From the NCBI RefSeq assembly GCF_023145695.1, contig NZ_JAJHVV010000007.1, positions 248,001 to 312,000 of the forward strand: 64,000 nt of DNA. The letters run 5' to 3'. The stretch's first letter is position 1. Each line of letters starts with the position of its first letter. The DNA is from Vibrio amylolyticus (lineage in GTDB: Bacteria; Pseudomonadota; Gammaproteobacteria; Enterobacterales; Vibrionaceae). A program made the position numbers and the translations under genes. This document shows, in pieces, positions 9,385 to 18,843 of this stretch. Below the pieces are notes generated by a model. That model was not told the origin of the DNA. It worked only from the letters and a program-made list of their open reading frames with translations, and searched no databases.

Positions 9385-10203
9385 TTAATCTAATTTAAAT
9401 TGAATAGGAATTTGAACACGGTGAGCGATGGCTTGATTACCATCTTGGTGGTGGCTAAATTGCCATTTAGATATCCCTTTTAATGCTGCACTATCAAGAA
9501 CTTGATGGCCTGATGAATCGACAATAACGAGCTTTGTTTGATCACCGTATTCATCGAGCCATACCTCGACTAGCACCACGCCTTGGATATTTCGACGCTT
9601 TGCATTAGACGGATAACGAATCGCGGATGGGCGCGCTTCAAATCGAGGCTTTTTAATCATTTGAGGCTGTTGGTGTGATTGAGCGTTCATCATTGAAGGT
9701 GTGTCTATTTCGGGTGAAACGTTATTATCGGTTTTTACACCCGTTTCGCTCACAACCTCAGGGGCTTCCTTCGTAACTTCTTGTTTAATCGGCTTACTGT
9801 TAACAATTGGTTTGGATCTAGGTTGTGACTTTATTGTGGTATTGGTTTTTTCGGTTTCGACTGGATGATCAAGCGCTTTGTCCTCTAAAATGGGTTTAGC
9901 CTTTGTTTTAGTGACTGATTTTGGCGCAGGCCTTGCTTTAAGTCTTGCGTCGGGTTCTGCGGTTTTGACTTCCTTTTTTGGCTCCTGGCGCTGTTTTGAT
10001 TTAGGCGTGTTATCTGCTTTTTCTGGATCCTTTGATTCCGCGATAATGTTTTTTTCGGGCGCTGAGAGGAATTGAATATTTACTGTTGTCCCTATCGTAG
10101 ATGGAATAGCAGGCGTCAGCATTGGTTTGTAGCTTGCAGAGAAAGCGACACCATGAATAGCAAGAGATAACCCCGCAAAGATCGCGTATCGTTTAACGTT
10201 CAT
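9385..10203 (-). CDS. tonB1: Energy-transducing protein TonB (TonB1 type)
   Basis: TonB spans the periplasm and pulls on outer-membrane receptors. The 272-aa protein has an N-terminal anchor with the S-x3-H motif (GLSLAIHG), a long Pro/Lys/Glu-rich periplasmic linker (residues ~45-170), and a C-terminal TonB domain with YPSNAKRRNIQGVVLVEVWLD and GISKWQFS. I chose ATG 10203. A TTG 24 bases upstream is also in frame but has no better ribosome site, and known TonB1 proteins begin near this Met. It is first in the six-gene heme operon and divergent from hutW. Confidence 0.92.
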   Translation of the reverse strand: MNVKRYAIFAGLSLAIHGVAFSASYKPMLTPAIPSTIGTTVNIQFLSAPEKNIIAESKDPEKADNTPKSKQRQEPKKEVKTAEPDARLKARPAPKSVTKTKAKPILEDKALDHPVETEKTNTTIKSQPRSKPIVNSKPIKQEVTKEAPEVVSETGVKTDNNVSPEIDTPSMMNAQSHQQPQMIKKPRFEARPSAIRYPSNAKRRNIQGVVLVEVWLDEYGDQTKLVIVDSSGHQVLDSAALKGISKWQFSHHQDGNQAIAHRVQIPIQFKLD

Positions 10204-10232
10204 ACCTGTTTTTCTAATCCAATTCAATCACC

Positions 10233-10285
10233 GATAAGATTGATTATCCACCAAATGAGAATGAGATCAATTATTATTTGTATTT
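10233..10285. promoter_or_regulatory. Fur-box-like sequence between tonB1 and hutW
   Basis: The 146-bp gap between the divergent tonB and hutW genes is AT-rich. It holds GATAAGATTGATTATC (10233-10248), a dyad with GATAA/TTATC arms, and then TGAGATCAATTATTA (10263-10277), which matches 10 of 14 positions of the 7-1-7 Fur consensus TGATAATNATTATCA by eye. Fur control of the vibrio hut genes is established, so a shared Fur operator for both directions is likely. The exact sites are my reading. Confidence 0.55.
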
Positions 10286-10349
10286 TTCTTCAATGGGTAT
10301 ATCATGCTGTCAAATTCGCATACTTCAGCAAATTAATGAATAGAAAGTC

Positions 10350-11735
10350 ATGTTTAGCATAAATACTTCAGACACTGATTTAGTCGGCTTGTCGACACCT
10401 GACCCATTGCGGTACGCATTTAGCCGTAAAAAAGGGGCACATGCAGGTGGGCACATGAGTGCTATTGCACCTGAGCGAGTACAGGAAGAACTTAAAGGGG
10501 CGTTACGCTTCGCGAGTACGAATATCGGTGCTGCGCGTTGTCTGTATATCCACATTCCGTTTTGTCGGGTTCGGTGTACTTATTGCAATTTCTTCCAGTA
10601 TGCGTCGTCTAAGACGTTAATGAGTCAGTATTTTGATGCGCTGGTGAAAGAAATTCGTTGGAAGTCCTCATTCGCTTGGTCACAGTCTGCGCCATTTCAA
10701 GCGGTGTATGTGGGTGGTGGAACTCCAACAGATCTCTCTTCAGAACAACTCAAGGTATTAGGGCAGATGATTCGTTCGTCTTTTCCTTTAACGGCTGATT
10801 GTGAGATTACCCTAGAGGGGCGAGTTAACCGATTTGATACGCAGAAATTTGAGTCTGCACTAGAGGGCGGTTTCAATCGTTTCTCTTTTGGCGTGCAAAG
10901 CTTTGATAATACGGTACGTCTGGCTGCAAAGCGCTTGGATAAAAGCGACTATGTGATGGATAGACTTCAATCTATGGTGCGCTATAACGCCGCGCCTATT
11001 GTGATTGATTTGCTTTATGGACTGCCACATCAAAACCTCGAGAACTGGCAGCATGATTTAGAGAGCTACTTAGAGTCCGGTGTTGATGGTGTCGATCTCT
11101 ATCAATTGATAGAAATGAAGGGCTTACCAATGGAACGTGCGGTTGAGCAAGGCAAATTACCAATGCCTGCAGATACCGCAATGAAAGCGACAATGTTTCA
11201 AATGGGCGTTGAGTTCATGGCAAAACATCATCAAAGACGCTTAAGTGTGAATCACTGGGCTTCAGGAAATCGCGAGCGCAGTATTTATAATAGTTTAGCC
11301 AAAACAACAGCCGAGGTTCTGCCTATTGGTGCGGGCGCGGGAGGTAATATTAATGGCTTTGCTATGATGCAAAGTCGGGATATGGACACCTATATTCACG
11401 CCATTAATCAAGAGCAGTTTCCGACTATGGGTTTAATGCAAGTTGCAAAAGATGCTGCGTTAACCAGCGCGATTAAGTCAGCGTTTGATCGCGGTGTTTT
11501 GTCTCGATCTCGTTTAGACAAGGTCGCTGGTTATTCGCTTTTTGAGGCCCTTAAGCCGCTATTCGAAGCATGGCAATCAAATGGGTTGGTCGATGTAGAC
11601 AACCACTATGTGCAACTCACCTTAGCGGGACAATTTTGGTCTGTTACCTTGGCGCAAAATGCCATTCAAATTATTCAGGAAAATTCTAAATCAGCGCTTT
11701 CTACACAAGTAATAATAGACGCCGCAGTCGCGTAA
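10350..11735 (+). CDS. hutW: Heme-utilisation radical SAM enzyme HutW
   Basis: HutW is a HemN-like radical SAM enzyme. The ChuW/HutW family opens the heme ring without oxygen and releases iron. The 461-aa product has the cluster motif CRVRCTYC (C-x3-C-x2-C, residues ~72-79) after IHIPF, and the SAM-binding YVGGGTPTDL. It ends with a HemN-type C-terminal domain (from about residue 360). An N-terminal stretch of ~60 residues precedes the barrel. hutX and hutZ follow closely, and tonB is divergent. It acts in the cytoplasm, probably under low oxygen, while HutZ covers aerobic degradation. Confidence 0.93.
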   Translation: MFSINTSDTDLVGLSTPDPLRYAFSRKKGAHAGGHMSAIAPERVQEELKGALRFASTNIGAARCLYIHIPFCRVRCTYCNFFQYASSKTLMSQYFDALVKEIRWKSSFAWSQSAPFQAVYVGGGTPTDLSSEQLKVLGQMIRSSFPLTADCEITLEGRVNRFDTQKFESALEGGFNRFSFGVQSFDNTVRLAAKRLDKSDYVMDRLQSMVRYNAAPIVIDLLYGLPHQNLENWQHDLESYLESGVDGVDLYQLIEMKGLPMERAVEQGKLPMPADTAMKATMFQMGVEFMAKHHQRRLSVNHWASGNRERSIYNSLAKTTAEVLPIGAGAGGNINGFAMMQSRDMDTYIHAINQEQFPTMGLMQVAKDAALTSAIKSAFDRGVLSRSRLDKVAGYSLFEALKPLFEAWQSNGLVDVDNHYVQLTLAGQFWSVTLAQNAIQIIQENSKSALSTQVIIDAAVA

Positions 11736-11745
11736 TGGAGATAGG

Positions 11746-12264
11746 ATGTTTACAAGTAGCTCTTACCTAGAAGTAAAAGAACTGGTCGCGCAAGCGTTGG
11801 CTCAAGATGATGGCGTGGCCGTGTCGACAATGGCTCAACAGCTAGGTCTGACAGAAGGGGAGGTTACCTTAGCTTTGCCCGATGAGTGTGTCGTCACGAT
11901 TGATGGTGTTCATACCGAGTCAATCCTTATTCAGCTTCCTGAGTGGGGAAAAGTCACGACGATTGTTCACTCTTTCGGTTCTATATTTGAATTTAAAAAC
12001 CCATTCCCAAAAGGAAAGACTGCGCATGGTTACTACAACATCATGGGCAAAGAAGGCTTACATGGTCACCTTAAAATTGATCAAGTGAAGCACATTGCCT
12101 TTGTCAGCAAACCCTTTAAGGCGATGGAGAGTCACTATATTGGCTTCTATACCCATGATGGTCACTGTGTATTCAAAGTTTACCTTGGCCGCGATAAAAG
12201 CCGCCAACTGTTTCCTCAACAAATAGAAGCTTTTCAAGTGTTAAAAAAGGAGTTCATCGCGTGA
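11746..12264 (+). CDS. hutX: Heme utilisation carrier protein HutX
   Basis: HutX binds heme in the cytoplasm and hands it to HutZ in V. cholerae. The 172-aa protein matches the ChuX/HutX family in length. It has a short helical N-terminus (VSTMAQQLGLTEGEVTLALPDE) and a beta-rich core with WGKVTTIVHSFGSIFEFKNPFP and GYYNIMGKEGLHGHLK. It begins 10 bp after hutW and overlaps hutZ by 4 bases (GTGA), so hutWXZ are one operon with coupled translation. The family is dimeric; no obvious loss of conserved segments is seen. Confidence 0.92.
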   Translation: MFTSSSYLEVKELVAQALAQDDGVAVSTMAQQLGLTEGEVTLALPDECVVTIDGVHTESILIQLPEWGKVTTIVHSFGSIFEFKNPFPKGKTAHGYYNIMGKEGLHGHLKIDQVKHIAFVSKPFKAMESHYIGFYTHDGHCVFKVYLGRDKSRQLFPQQIEAFQVLKKEFIA

Positions 12265-12806
12265 TCGATAAACAACAAAGACTTCAAGATCGTCTTGGCC
12301 CTGAAATTCAAGAATTCAGAGACAGCTGCCAGACGCTTCAACTTGCGACGTTAAATGAAGGTATACCTCATGTGAGCTACGCGCCATTTGCTCACACTTC
12401 GCAAGGTTACTTCATCTTAATCAGTGATATTGCTCAGCATGGTCAGAACTTAAAGCAGTCAACATCGGTTTCTCTCATGATGATCGAAGACGAATCCCAA
12501 GCTAAGTCTATCTATGCTCGACGCCGGTTAAGCTTTGATTCACAAGCGGCTTGCATTGATAAACAGTCGGAAATGGGTATTGAAGCCATTGCTGCACTTC
12601 GCTCTCGCTTTGGCGAGATCATTGACAACCTTAGCACTTTGGATGACTTCAATCTGTATCAATTGATGCCTGAAAAGGGCCGTTACGTAAAAGGCTTTGG
12701 TAAAGCATTCAACGTATCAGGTAATGATTTACTTAGCTTCCTCCATTTGAATGAAGGCCATGTGAGAGATGGTAAAGCTGCACCATTGGAAAAAGAAGCT
12801 AGCTAG
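12261..12806 (+). CDS. hutZ: Heme-degrading protein HutZ
   Basis: HutZ is a split-barrel FMN-binding-fold protein that degrades heme with oxygen to biliverdin-like product and iron. The 181-aa sequence has the family core LQLATLNEGIPHVSYAPFA, a strand pair SVSLMMIEDE, and ARRRLSF. The His in LHLNEGHV near the C-terminus is at the place of the heme-ligating His of V. cholerae HutZ (family knowledge; the alignment is by eye). GTG 12261 overlaps the hutX stop (GTGA). After it a 120-bp gap with a short hairpin (12863-12885) precedes hutA. Confidence 0.92.
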   Translation: MIDKQQRLQDRLGPEIQEFRDSCQTLQLATLNEGIPHVSYAPFAHTSQGYFILISDIAQHGQNLKQSTSVSLMMIEDESQAKSIYARRRLSFDSQAACIDKQSEMGIEAIAALRSRFGEIIDNLSTLDDFNLYQLMPEKGRYVKGFGKAFNVSGNDLLSFLHLNEGHVRDGKAAPLEKEAS

Positions 12807-12862
12807 AATTCGATCACTGAATAAGCATGTTAGCCAAATAGAATAATAAAAATAATAAGTTA

Positions 12863-12885
12863 GACCAGTTCGTTGTGAGCTGGTC
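12863..12885 (+). repeat. Inverted repeat between hutZ and hutA
   Basis: GACCAG (12863-12868) and CTGGTC (12880-12885) form a 6-bp stem with an 11-base loop inside the hutZ-hutA gap. There is no strong T-run directly after it, so it is not a clear terminator. It could be a partial terminator or a leader structure of hutA. The AT-rich stretch just before it (12840-12860) could contain a hutA promoter or iron-control site, but I see no clean Fur box. Confidence 0.4.
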
Positions 12886-12926
12886 AAGGGATCTTTTACC
12901 CAAAATTTAGGAATGGGAATAACATA

Positions 12927-15041
12927 ATGTTCAACAAAAAACCTTTAGCAGTGGTTGTTACTGCAATCCTTGCATCGAACTGTGCCGTTGCACAAGAAGA
13001 AGTCTTTACTTTAGACCAAGTCGTTGTTTCTTCGACTCGAACGAATCAAACAATTCAAGATACAGCGGCTTCCGTTACCGTCATTTCTGATCAAGACATT
13101 GAAGAGAATATGGCAAAGGATGTTGCGGATATATTTAGCTACACACCGGGTGTGAACGTGCAATCAGACTCTCGCCAAGGGATTCAGAGCATCAATATTC
13201 GCGGCATGGAAGGCAACCGAATTAAGATTTTGGTGGATGGCGCTTCTCAACCGAACCAGTTTAAAAACAGTTACTCCTTTATTAACTCAGGGCGTGTTGA
13301 TGTTGACGTCGATATGCTCAAATCGGTTGAAGTGGTAAAGGGGGCTGCGTCCTCTTTGCAAGGTAGTGATGCTATAGGTGGTATTGTTGCTTTTGAAACC
13401 AAAGATCCAAGTGACTTCTTGAAAGACGGTAAAGACGTTGGTGGTCATGCGAAGTTTAACTTCTCTTCATCTGACAACTCATTTAGTGAATCTGTCGCGT
13501 TGGCAAACCGCGTGGGTGATTTAGAAACCTTGGTGGCTTACACGCGTCGAGACGGCGAAGAAATTGATAACTTCGGTGAAATGGACGAGCAGAGTTCAGA
13601 TGTGAACAATTTGCTGTTAAAGCTGCAATATCAAATTAACCCTGCACACCGAATAGAATTAACGGGTGAGTACGTAAATAGCAATGTTGATACGATCTTT
13701 ACCGATGAGGCATACCGCAATTATACCGGTGAAGATATTAGCGACCGTTACCGCATTGGCCTGAAGCACATTTGGCAAATGGAAGCGTCAGTTGCCGATA
13801 CTCTGACTTGGCAGCTTGACTACCTTGCGAAAGAGCAACAAGGTATCACCAATCGCACCTATTTCTCTGATGGAAACGTTCAGAAAAAAGACTACGTCTA
13901 CAGTGACAAAGGTGTTCAGGCCGATATTCAACTAGATAAGTTTTTCGAGACAGGCGCGGTTGAGCACTTTGTTGTCTACGGTGCTTCGTTTTCTAGTAAA
14001 GATATCGCTAATACCAACAATGAATACAATACTACTCGACCAGATACCACCGTCTTTTACATGCCAGAAGCTTCCGAGCAGCGCTATGGCTTCTTCGCAC
14101 AAGATGAAATGACCGTGGGTAACCTGATCTTAACGCCGGGCGTACGTTTTGATTCCTTTGAAACTGATCCAGGCAGCAATTTCCCAGATGGTGGCTCTTA
14201 TGACCCTGCGCTTTACAAAAAATACTCAGACTCAGCAGTAACAGGGCGTCTAGGTGGTCTTTACACTGTAAACCAAGAGAATAAGGTTTTTGCTCAAGTT
14301 AGCCAAGGTTTCAGAGCCCCCGATTTCCAAGAGTTGTTCTACTCATTTGGTAACCCAATGCACGGTTACGTAAGTGTGCCTAACCCTGATCTAGAAGCAG
14401 AAGAGAGCGTTTCTTATGAATTAGGTTGGCGACATGAGGTGGCGGCGAGCTCTACGGAATTCGCTGTTTTCTACAGTGACTACGATAACTTTATCGATTA
14501 TCAGATGACAGGAAAATCCGGCCGTGTGGCTGAATATCAATACGTTAATATTGATGAAGCCACCATTAAAGGTGCAGAGCTAGGGAATACGTTGGATTGG
14601 TTTGAACTCACAGGTTCTGCTGAAGGTGTGACAACACGAGTTGCGGCCGCCTATACCGAAGGAAAAGATGGCAATAATAATCCACTGAACTCAGTAAGCC
14701 CTTGGAGTGCTGTTATTGGCCTCAATTACGATGCACCATCTAACTTGTGGGGTTCAGCGCTGAAAGTGACTTACACAGCGAAGAAGAGCCAGAGTGATGT
14801 AACGCCTGATACTGACTTTATGGGCAACCCTGAAGACGTATTTACACCAGAGAGTTCAACCGTTGTCGATCTTACCGCTTATTATGTGCCAATGAAGGAT
14901 CTGACACTTCGGGCGGGTATCTTTAACGTCACTGACGAAGAGTACTACAACTGGAATGACGTGCGCGGCTTAAGTGAAGAAGATAAGTTCTACACGCAAG
15001 CGGGTCGAAGCTTTGCTATTACAGCGAAATACGACTTTTAA
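12927..15041 (+). CDS. hutA: TonB-dependent outer-membrane heme receptor HutA/HuvA
   Basis: This receptor imports heme, and probably hemoglobin heme, across the outer membrane using TonB1 energy. The 704-aa precursor has a signal peptide (residues 1-22, ending CAVA), a TonB box-like segment (EEVFTLDQVVVSSTR), a plug domain with SINIRGMEGNRIKILVDGA, and a 22-strand barrel ending in the aromatic KYDF. The heme receptor signature is present: GFRAP, then a His-containing loop (PMHGY), then NPDLEAEES. It lies beside hutWXZ, as in V. anguillarum; in V. cholerae hutA is elsewhere. A good terminator follows. Confidence 0.94.
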   Translation: MFNKKPLAVVVTAILASNCAVAQEEVFTLDQVVVSSTRTNQTIQDTAASVTVISDQDIEENMAKDVADIFSYTPGVNVQSDSRQGIQSINIRGMEGNRIKILVDGASQPNQFKNSYSFINSGRVDVDVDMLKSVEVVKGAASSLQGSDAIGGIVAFETKDPSDFLKDGKDVGGHAKFNFSSSDNSFSESVALANRVGDLETLVAYTRRDGEEIDNFGEMDEQSSDVNNLLLKLQYQINPAHRIELTGEYVNSNVDTIFTDEAYRNYTGEDISDRYRIGLKHIWQMEASVADTLTWQLDYLAKEQQGITNRTYFSDGNVQKKDYVYSDKGVQADIQLDKFFETGAVEHFVVYGASFSSKDIANTNNEYNTTRPDTTVFYMPEASEQRYGFFAQDEMTVGNLILTPGVRFDSFETDPGSNFPDGGSYDPALYKKYSDSAVTGRLGGLYTVNQENKVFAQVSQGFRAPDFQELFYSFGNPMHGYVSVPNPDLEAEESVSYELGWRHEVAASSTEFAVFYSDYDNFIDYQMTGKSGRVAEYQYVNIDEATIKGAELGNTLDWFELTGSAEGVTTRVAAAYTEGKDGNNNPLNSVSPWSAVIGLNYDAPSNLWGSALKVTYTAKKSQSDVTPDTDFMGNPEDVFTPESSTVVDLTAYYVPMKDLTLRAGIFNVTDEEYYNWNDVRGLSEEDKFYTQAGRSFAITAKYDF

Positions 15042-15086
15042 TCGGTAATCCGGTCTTATTAACAATTAAACAGTCTCGATCCTTAA

Positions 15087-15120
15087 ATAAGCCGCTCTTT
15101 TAATGAAGGGCGGCTTTATT
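15087..15120 (+). terminator. Rho-independent terminator after hutA
   Basis: AATAAGCCGC and GCGGCTTTATT form a stem around a loop of about 13 bases, and the descending arm runs into TTTATT. It lies 45 bp after the hutA stop and separates the heme operon from the ABC exporter gene. Confidence 0.8.
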
Positions 15121-15204
15121 GTGTGGATTAGAGGGCCTAATCAATGAGTAACCATCAATCATGGACATTTCAGCCTTGATGCATCAAGTAGGACAATTCT
15201 GAGC

Positions 15205-16977
15205 ATGACGACATTATCAATCAACAAATTGTGGCTGATAGAACAAGCTTCCAAACACAAGAAAAAACTTGTTACTGCTAATGTTGTCGCGATGTTTGCG
15301 ACAATGTTAAGTGTTCCTATTCCCTTATTGATGCCACTTCTCATAGATGAAGTGTTACTAGAGCAGCCGGGTTTCGGTCTGGAGTTACTAAACGGAATAA
15401 TGCCAACGGCTTGGCAAACATCCGTCGGCTACGTCGTCATGGTAACCGCGCTAGTCGTGGTGATGCGGATTGGCAGTCAGGCTCTGAATATCTACCAAAC
15501 TCGCCAATTTACACTTATCTCGAAATCGTTGACAGGAAAGCTGCGTGAAGCGCTGTTGACCAAGCTTGGCAAGATAAGCATGCGTGACTATGAAGAGCGA
15601 GGCAGTGGTGCATTGACCTCGTACTTTGTCACTGATATTGAAACCATTGACCGGTTTATTGGCGGTGCGTTGAGCCGTTTTTTGATTGCGGTGCTAAGTG
15701 TGATTGGGATCGCTGCTATCTTGTTTTGGCTCGATTGGAAGCTTGCTCTGTTTATTATATTGCTCAATCCAGTGATTGTTTATCTTTCTCGTTTAATGGG
15801 AGAAAAGGTTAAACATTTAAAGAAACGTGAAAATCGTTCCTTTGAGCGCTTCCAGCAAGGATTAGTTGAGACTCTAGAAGGCTTATATCAGCTTCGAGCT
15901 TCTAACCGTGAACAACAATATTTGGCCAAATTGAAACAAGACTCGAACGCGATTCGATTAGACGCTGACAATTATGCGTGGCAATCTGATGCGGCAAATA
16001 GAATTTCTTTTCTAATGTTTTTGGTCGGGTTTGAAATTTTCCGCGCGGCTGCGGTTGTACTGGTGTTGATGGGGGACCTGACAGTTGGTCAGATTGTCGC
16101 GGTCTTTGGCTATCTTTGGTTCATGTTATCGCCTATTCAAGATTTACTGAACATTCAATATTCTTGGTTTGGTGCAAATGCGGCGATGAAACGCATCAAT
16201 ACGCTGTTCGATCTAGAAGAAGAACATCGCCCGAAACAGATGGTTAATCCATTTACAGCCAACGACTCGTTCGAGATTGAGTGCCGAAATGTTTGCTTCT
16301 CATTTGATGGGGAGCGCCGTGTCTTAGATAACCTAAATATCATCATACCAAAAGGTCAAAGAGTCGCGTTGGTGGGGGCCTCAGGAGGCGGGAAGTCAAC
16401 TCTGATTCAGCTACTTCTCGGTATTTACCAAAAAGAGAGCGGTGACATATTGATTAATGGTTATCCCATTGAGCAAGTTGGTTACGACGCTCTTCGTGCC
16501 AAAATAGCACCAGTATTGCAACAACCGATGATATTCAACGATACGGTGAGGCAAAACTTAACGCTGGGCGAATCTTATAGCGATGAAGAATTGCATAGTG
16601 CTTTGGCGGTGGCGCAGTTGACCGACGTGTTGGCTGATATGCCGGATGGACTCGACTCTCAACTAGGCCGTCAGGGCGTTCGATTGTCAGGTGGACAGAG
16701 ACAGCGTTTATCCATTGCTCGTATGGTACTAACCAACCCTGATTTTGTGATCTTAGATGAAGCAACCTCGGCACTGGATACGGCAACTGAATCGGCACTG
16801 CATCAGGCGATGAGTGACTTCCTAGTAGGAAAAACCACACTGATCGTGGCTCACCGACTTTCAGCGGTAAAGCAAGCAGATATCATCTATGTGTTAGAGG
16901 ATGGAAAAGTAACACAATCGGGTCAGCATAGTGAGTTGGTAGAAGAGCAGGGTCTTTATCAGACTCTTTATGGTTAA
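15205..16977 (+). CDS. ABC exporter, fused permease and ATPase
   Basis: The 590-aa protein is a type IV (MsbA-like) ABC half-exporter. Six membrane helices lie in residues ~20-310, with pairs visible at VVAMFATMLSVPIPLLMPLLI and SVGYVVMVTALVVVM. The ATPase domain has Walker A GASGGGKSTL, signature LSGGQRQRLSIARM, Walker B FVILDEATSALD and switch His in IVAHRLSA. The protein probably works as a homodimer. It has its own upstream region after the hutA terminator. Its place beside the heme block suggests export of a heme-related or toxic compound, but the substrate is not visible in the sequence. Confidence 0.85.
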   Translation: MTTLSINKLWLIEQASKHKKKLVTANVVAMFATMLSVPIPLLMPLLIDEVLLEQPGFGLELLNGIMPTAWQTSVGYVVMVTALVVVMRIGSQALNIYQTRQFTLISKSLTGKLREALLTKLGKISMRDYEERGSGALTSYFVTDIETIDRFIGGALSRFLIAVLSVIGIAAILFWLDWKLALFIILLNPVIVYLSRLMGEKVKHLKKRENRSFERFQQGLVETLEGLYQLRASNREQQYLAKLKQDSNAIRLDADNYAWQSDAANRISFLMFLVGFEIFRAAAVVLVLMGDLTVGQIVAVFGYLWFMLSPIQDLLNIQYSWFGANAAMKRINTLFDLEEEHRPKQMVNPFTANDSFEIECRNVCFSFDGERRVLDNLNIIIPKGQRVALVGASGGGKSTLIQLLLGIYQKESGDILINGYPIEQVGYDALRAKIAPVLQQPMIFNDTVRQNLTLGESYSDEELHSALAVAQLTDVLADMPDGLDSQLGRQGVRLSGGQRQRLSIARMVLTNPDFVILDEATSALDTATESALHQAMSDFLVGKTTLIVAHRLSAVKQADIIYVLEDGKVTQSGQHSELVEEQGLYQTLYG

Positions 16978-17016
16978 TATTTCCACCTTGCAAGTTGTAG
17001 GTATAATTCTTGGAAT

Positions 17017-17038
17017 ATATATCACCTTAGTGATATAT
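17017..17038. repeat. Perfect inverted repeat upstream of the FapA-family gene
   Basis: ATATATCAC (17017-17025) and GTGATATAT (17030-17038) make a perfect 9-bp stem with a CTTA loop, 40 bp after the ABC exporter stop and 90 bp before the next start. It may be an operator for the FapA-family gene or a weak terminator; TTAG rather than a T-run follows, so I favour an operator. Confidence 0.45.
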
Positions 17039-17127
17039 GCCTTAGTTTTGAGAATGATGTATTTTTCACCTAAAATAAATTGTATAGACTGACGTAAATA
17101 GTTGCATTCCTTCAATAGGTACGTTGT

Positions 17128-18804
17128 ATGTGGAAGAATTTCATCTCTTTTTCAGATGATGAACAGCAAGTCGTTGCTCGATTAACGACGGATATTACTG
17201 TCGACAATAACTTCGATATAAGAGGGCTGGAAGAAGCCTTAGCCAATATCGAAGCGGGGCACCTGTGTGTTATTGAAGAAAATGTCTTGCGATTTATTTC
17301 TCGCGCAAAGGATCAAAAAAAGGACGCGTATGACGGCATTATGATTGCCGAAATTCGTAACGCTGTTGCCACTGCTGAGCTGTCTGAACACGATATGTTA
17401 GCCAGTATCACGGTGACTGGCGCTTTTGGTGGGCGAGGGCTGAGAGGAAATGAAATTGTACACTGCTTGTCACAGGCTCACATAACCAAAGGAATAAATA
17501 AGCTCGCTTTAAAGAAAGTGCTAGTGGTGAGTAATCAACTTAAAGCGGGTGAAAAGTTTACTCAAATAGTGGCAAAAGGTGTCAATCAAATTCAAGGGAA
17601 AGACGCCAAGTTTGTCCCGTTGGTCCAAGATGTCTCTAGCCAAGTGCTCTCCCCGCAAGCCCGTAGCGAAGATGATAAAGTCGATATGCTTGATCTCGGT
17701 GAAACGATCACGGTTGATGAAGGGCAGCCCTTAATGAAGCGTATCCCAGCAACGAAAGGGAAGGCCGGTATTACCGTTCAAGGAAAAGTTATCCCACCAA
17801 AACCTGGGAATGATAAAGCACTTTCCGCGGGTAAGGGCTCACACATCTCTCCTACTAACCCTAATCTATTGCTTGCCAGCTTTTCTGGCATGCCGATTTT
17901 GAAGGAAAAAACCGTTGATGTAGATAATGCGCTTTGCCTAAGCAATATTGGTGTCGCAACAGGTCATATTAAATTTAAAGGTTCTATTGTCGTTACGGGC
18001 AATATTGAGTCCGATATGATGGTAAGGGCGACAGGTTCAATTACCGTTGGTGGTTTCATTGAGAGCGCTGATGTCCAGGCTCAAGGTGACATAGAAGTGG
18101 CTAAAGGGATTATCGGCCATACAACGTCAGAAGGTGATAGTAAGACATGTGTTGTTAAATCAGGAGGCTTGATTCGAGCGAACTATGCCCAATTTTCAGA
18201 GCTTCAAGCCGCTGACGATATCTACTTATCTGTCCATTGTTTGAATAATACACTTCGGTGCGGTAAAGATTTGCATGTGAGCGACAGTGCTGGAAGGCAG
18301 GGCACGCTCAGTGGTGGTACTTCTAAAGTGGGCGGTAAGATCACATGCATCAATCTAGGAGTTGAAGGTGATACAGCGACTCATGTTGAAGGCTTCGCCA
18401 AATTTCCTATGTTTAAAGAGCGAATATCTAAGCTCAAGGCTCGTTATAAGCTTGCTCAAGAGGCAACAATGGAAATCATTAGGCGCGAGTTGGAGTTTAA
18501 GAAGATACCCAAATCAGAGCGCACTCAAGAGCAAGAATCGGAACTGGAAGAGTTTAAACTTCAGGCCAATACCAAATTAGAAAATGCCAAGCTTGCTGTC
18601 GATTCATGCAAGGAAGAGTTTGATGCGTTGCTGGCAACGAATACGGTTGAAGTGAAGAGCAAGGTGTATTCACATGTCACCGTGCAATACGGTGAAGAGA
18701 AAGTGATCACTAAGCGCAGCCACGGGCCAAGTGTATTTTCATTTAATCAGTACAAAATTGATTGTGTTTCGATGATGGGTGATGAAGCGGTTGCCGAGCT
18801 ATAG
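17128..18804 (+). CDS. FapA family protein (DUF342)
   Basis: The 558-aa protein belongs to the FapA/DUF342 family. The N-terminal ~190 residues include TVTGAFGGRGLRGNEIV. A central right-handed beta-helix of polar repeats (residues ~200-430: GSIVVTGNIESDMMVRATGS, GFIESADVQAQGDIEVAKGI) resembles bactofilin-like or MinC-like stacks. A C-terminal coiled coil follows (from about residue 425, rich in Lys/Glu). FapA of V. vulnificus links the sugar-transport protein EIIA-Glc to polar flagellum formation (family knowledge); vibrios carry several paralogues, so that role is not certain here. It is apparently monocistronic and ends at a shared terminator. Confidence 0.85.
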   Translation: MWKNFISFSDDEQQVVARLTTDITVDNNFDIRGLEEALANIEAGHLCVIEENVLRFISRAKDQKKDAYDGIMIAEIRNAVATAELSEHDMLASITVTGAFGGRGLRGNEIVHCLSQAHITKGINKLALKKVLVVSNQLKAGEKFTQIVAKGVNQIQGKDAKFVPLVQDVSSQVLSPQARSEDDKVDMLDLGETITVDEGQPLMKRIPATKGKAGITVQGKVIPPKPGNDKALSAGKGSHISPTNPNLLLASFSGMPILKEKTVDVDNALCLSNIGVATGHIKFKGSIVVTGNIESDMMVRATGSITVGGFIESADVQAQGDIEVAKGIIGHTTSEGDSKTCVVKSGGLIRANYAQFSELQAADDIYLSVHCLNNTLRCGKDLHVSDSAGRQGTLSGGTSKVGGKITCINLGVEGDTATHVEGFAKFPMFKERISKLKARYKLAQEATMEIIRRELEFKKIPKSERTQEQESELEEFKLQANTKLENAKLAVDSCKEEFDALLATNTVEVKSKVYSHVTVQYGEEKVITKRSHGPSVFSFNQYKIDCVSMMGDEAVAEL

Positions 18805-18843
18805 GGATGATTGAGGTCAATAGCTAAGGTCTAAAAAATATTA

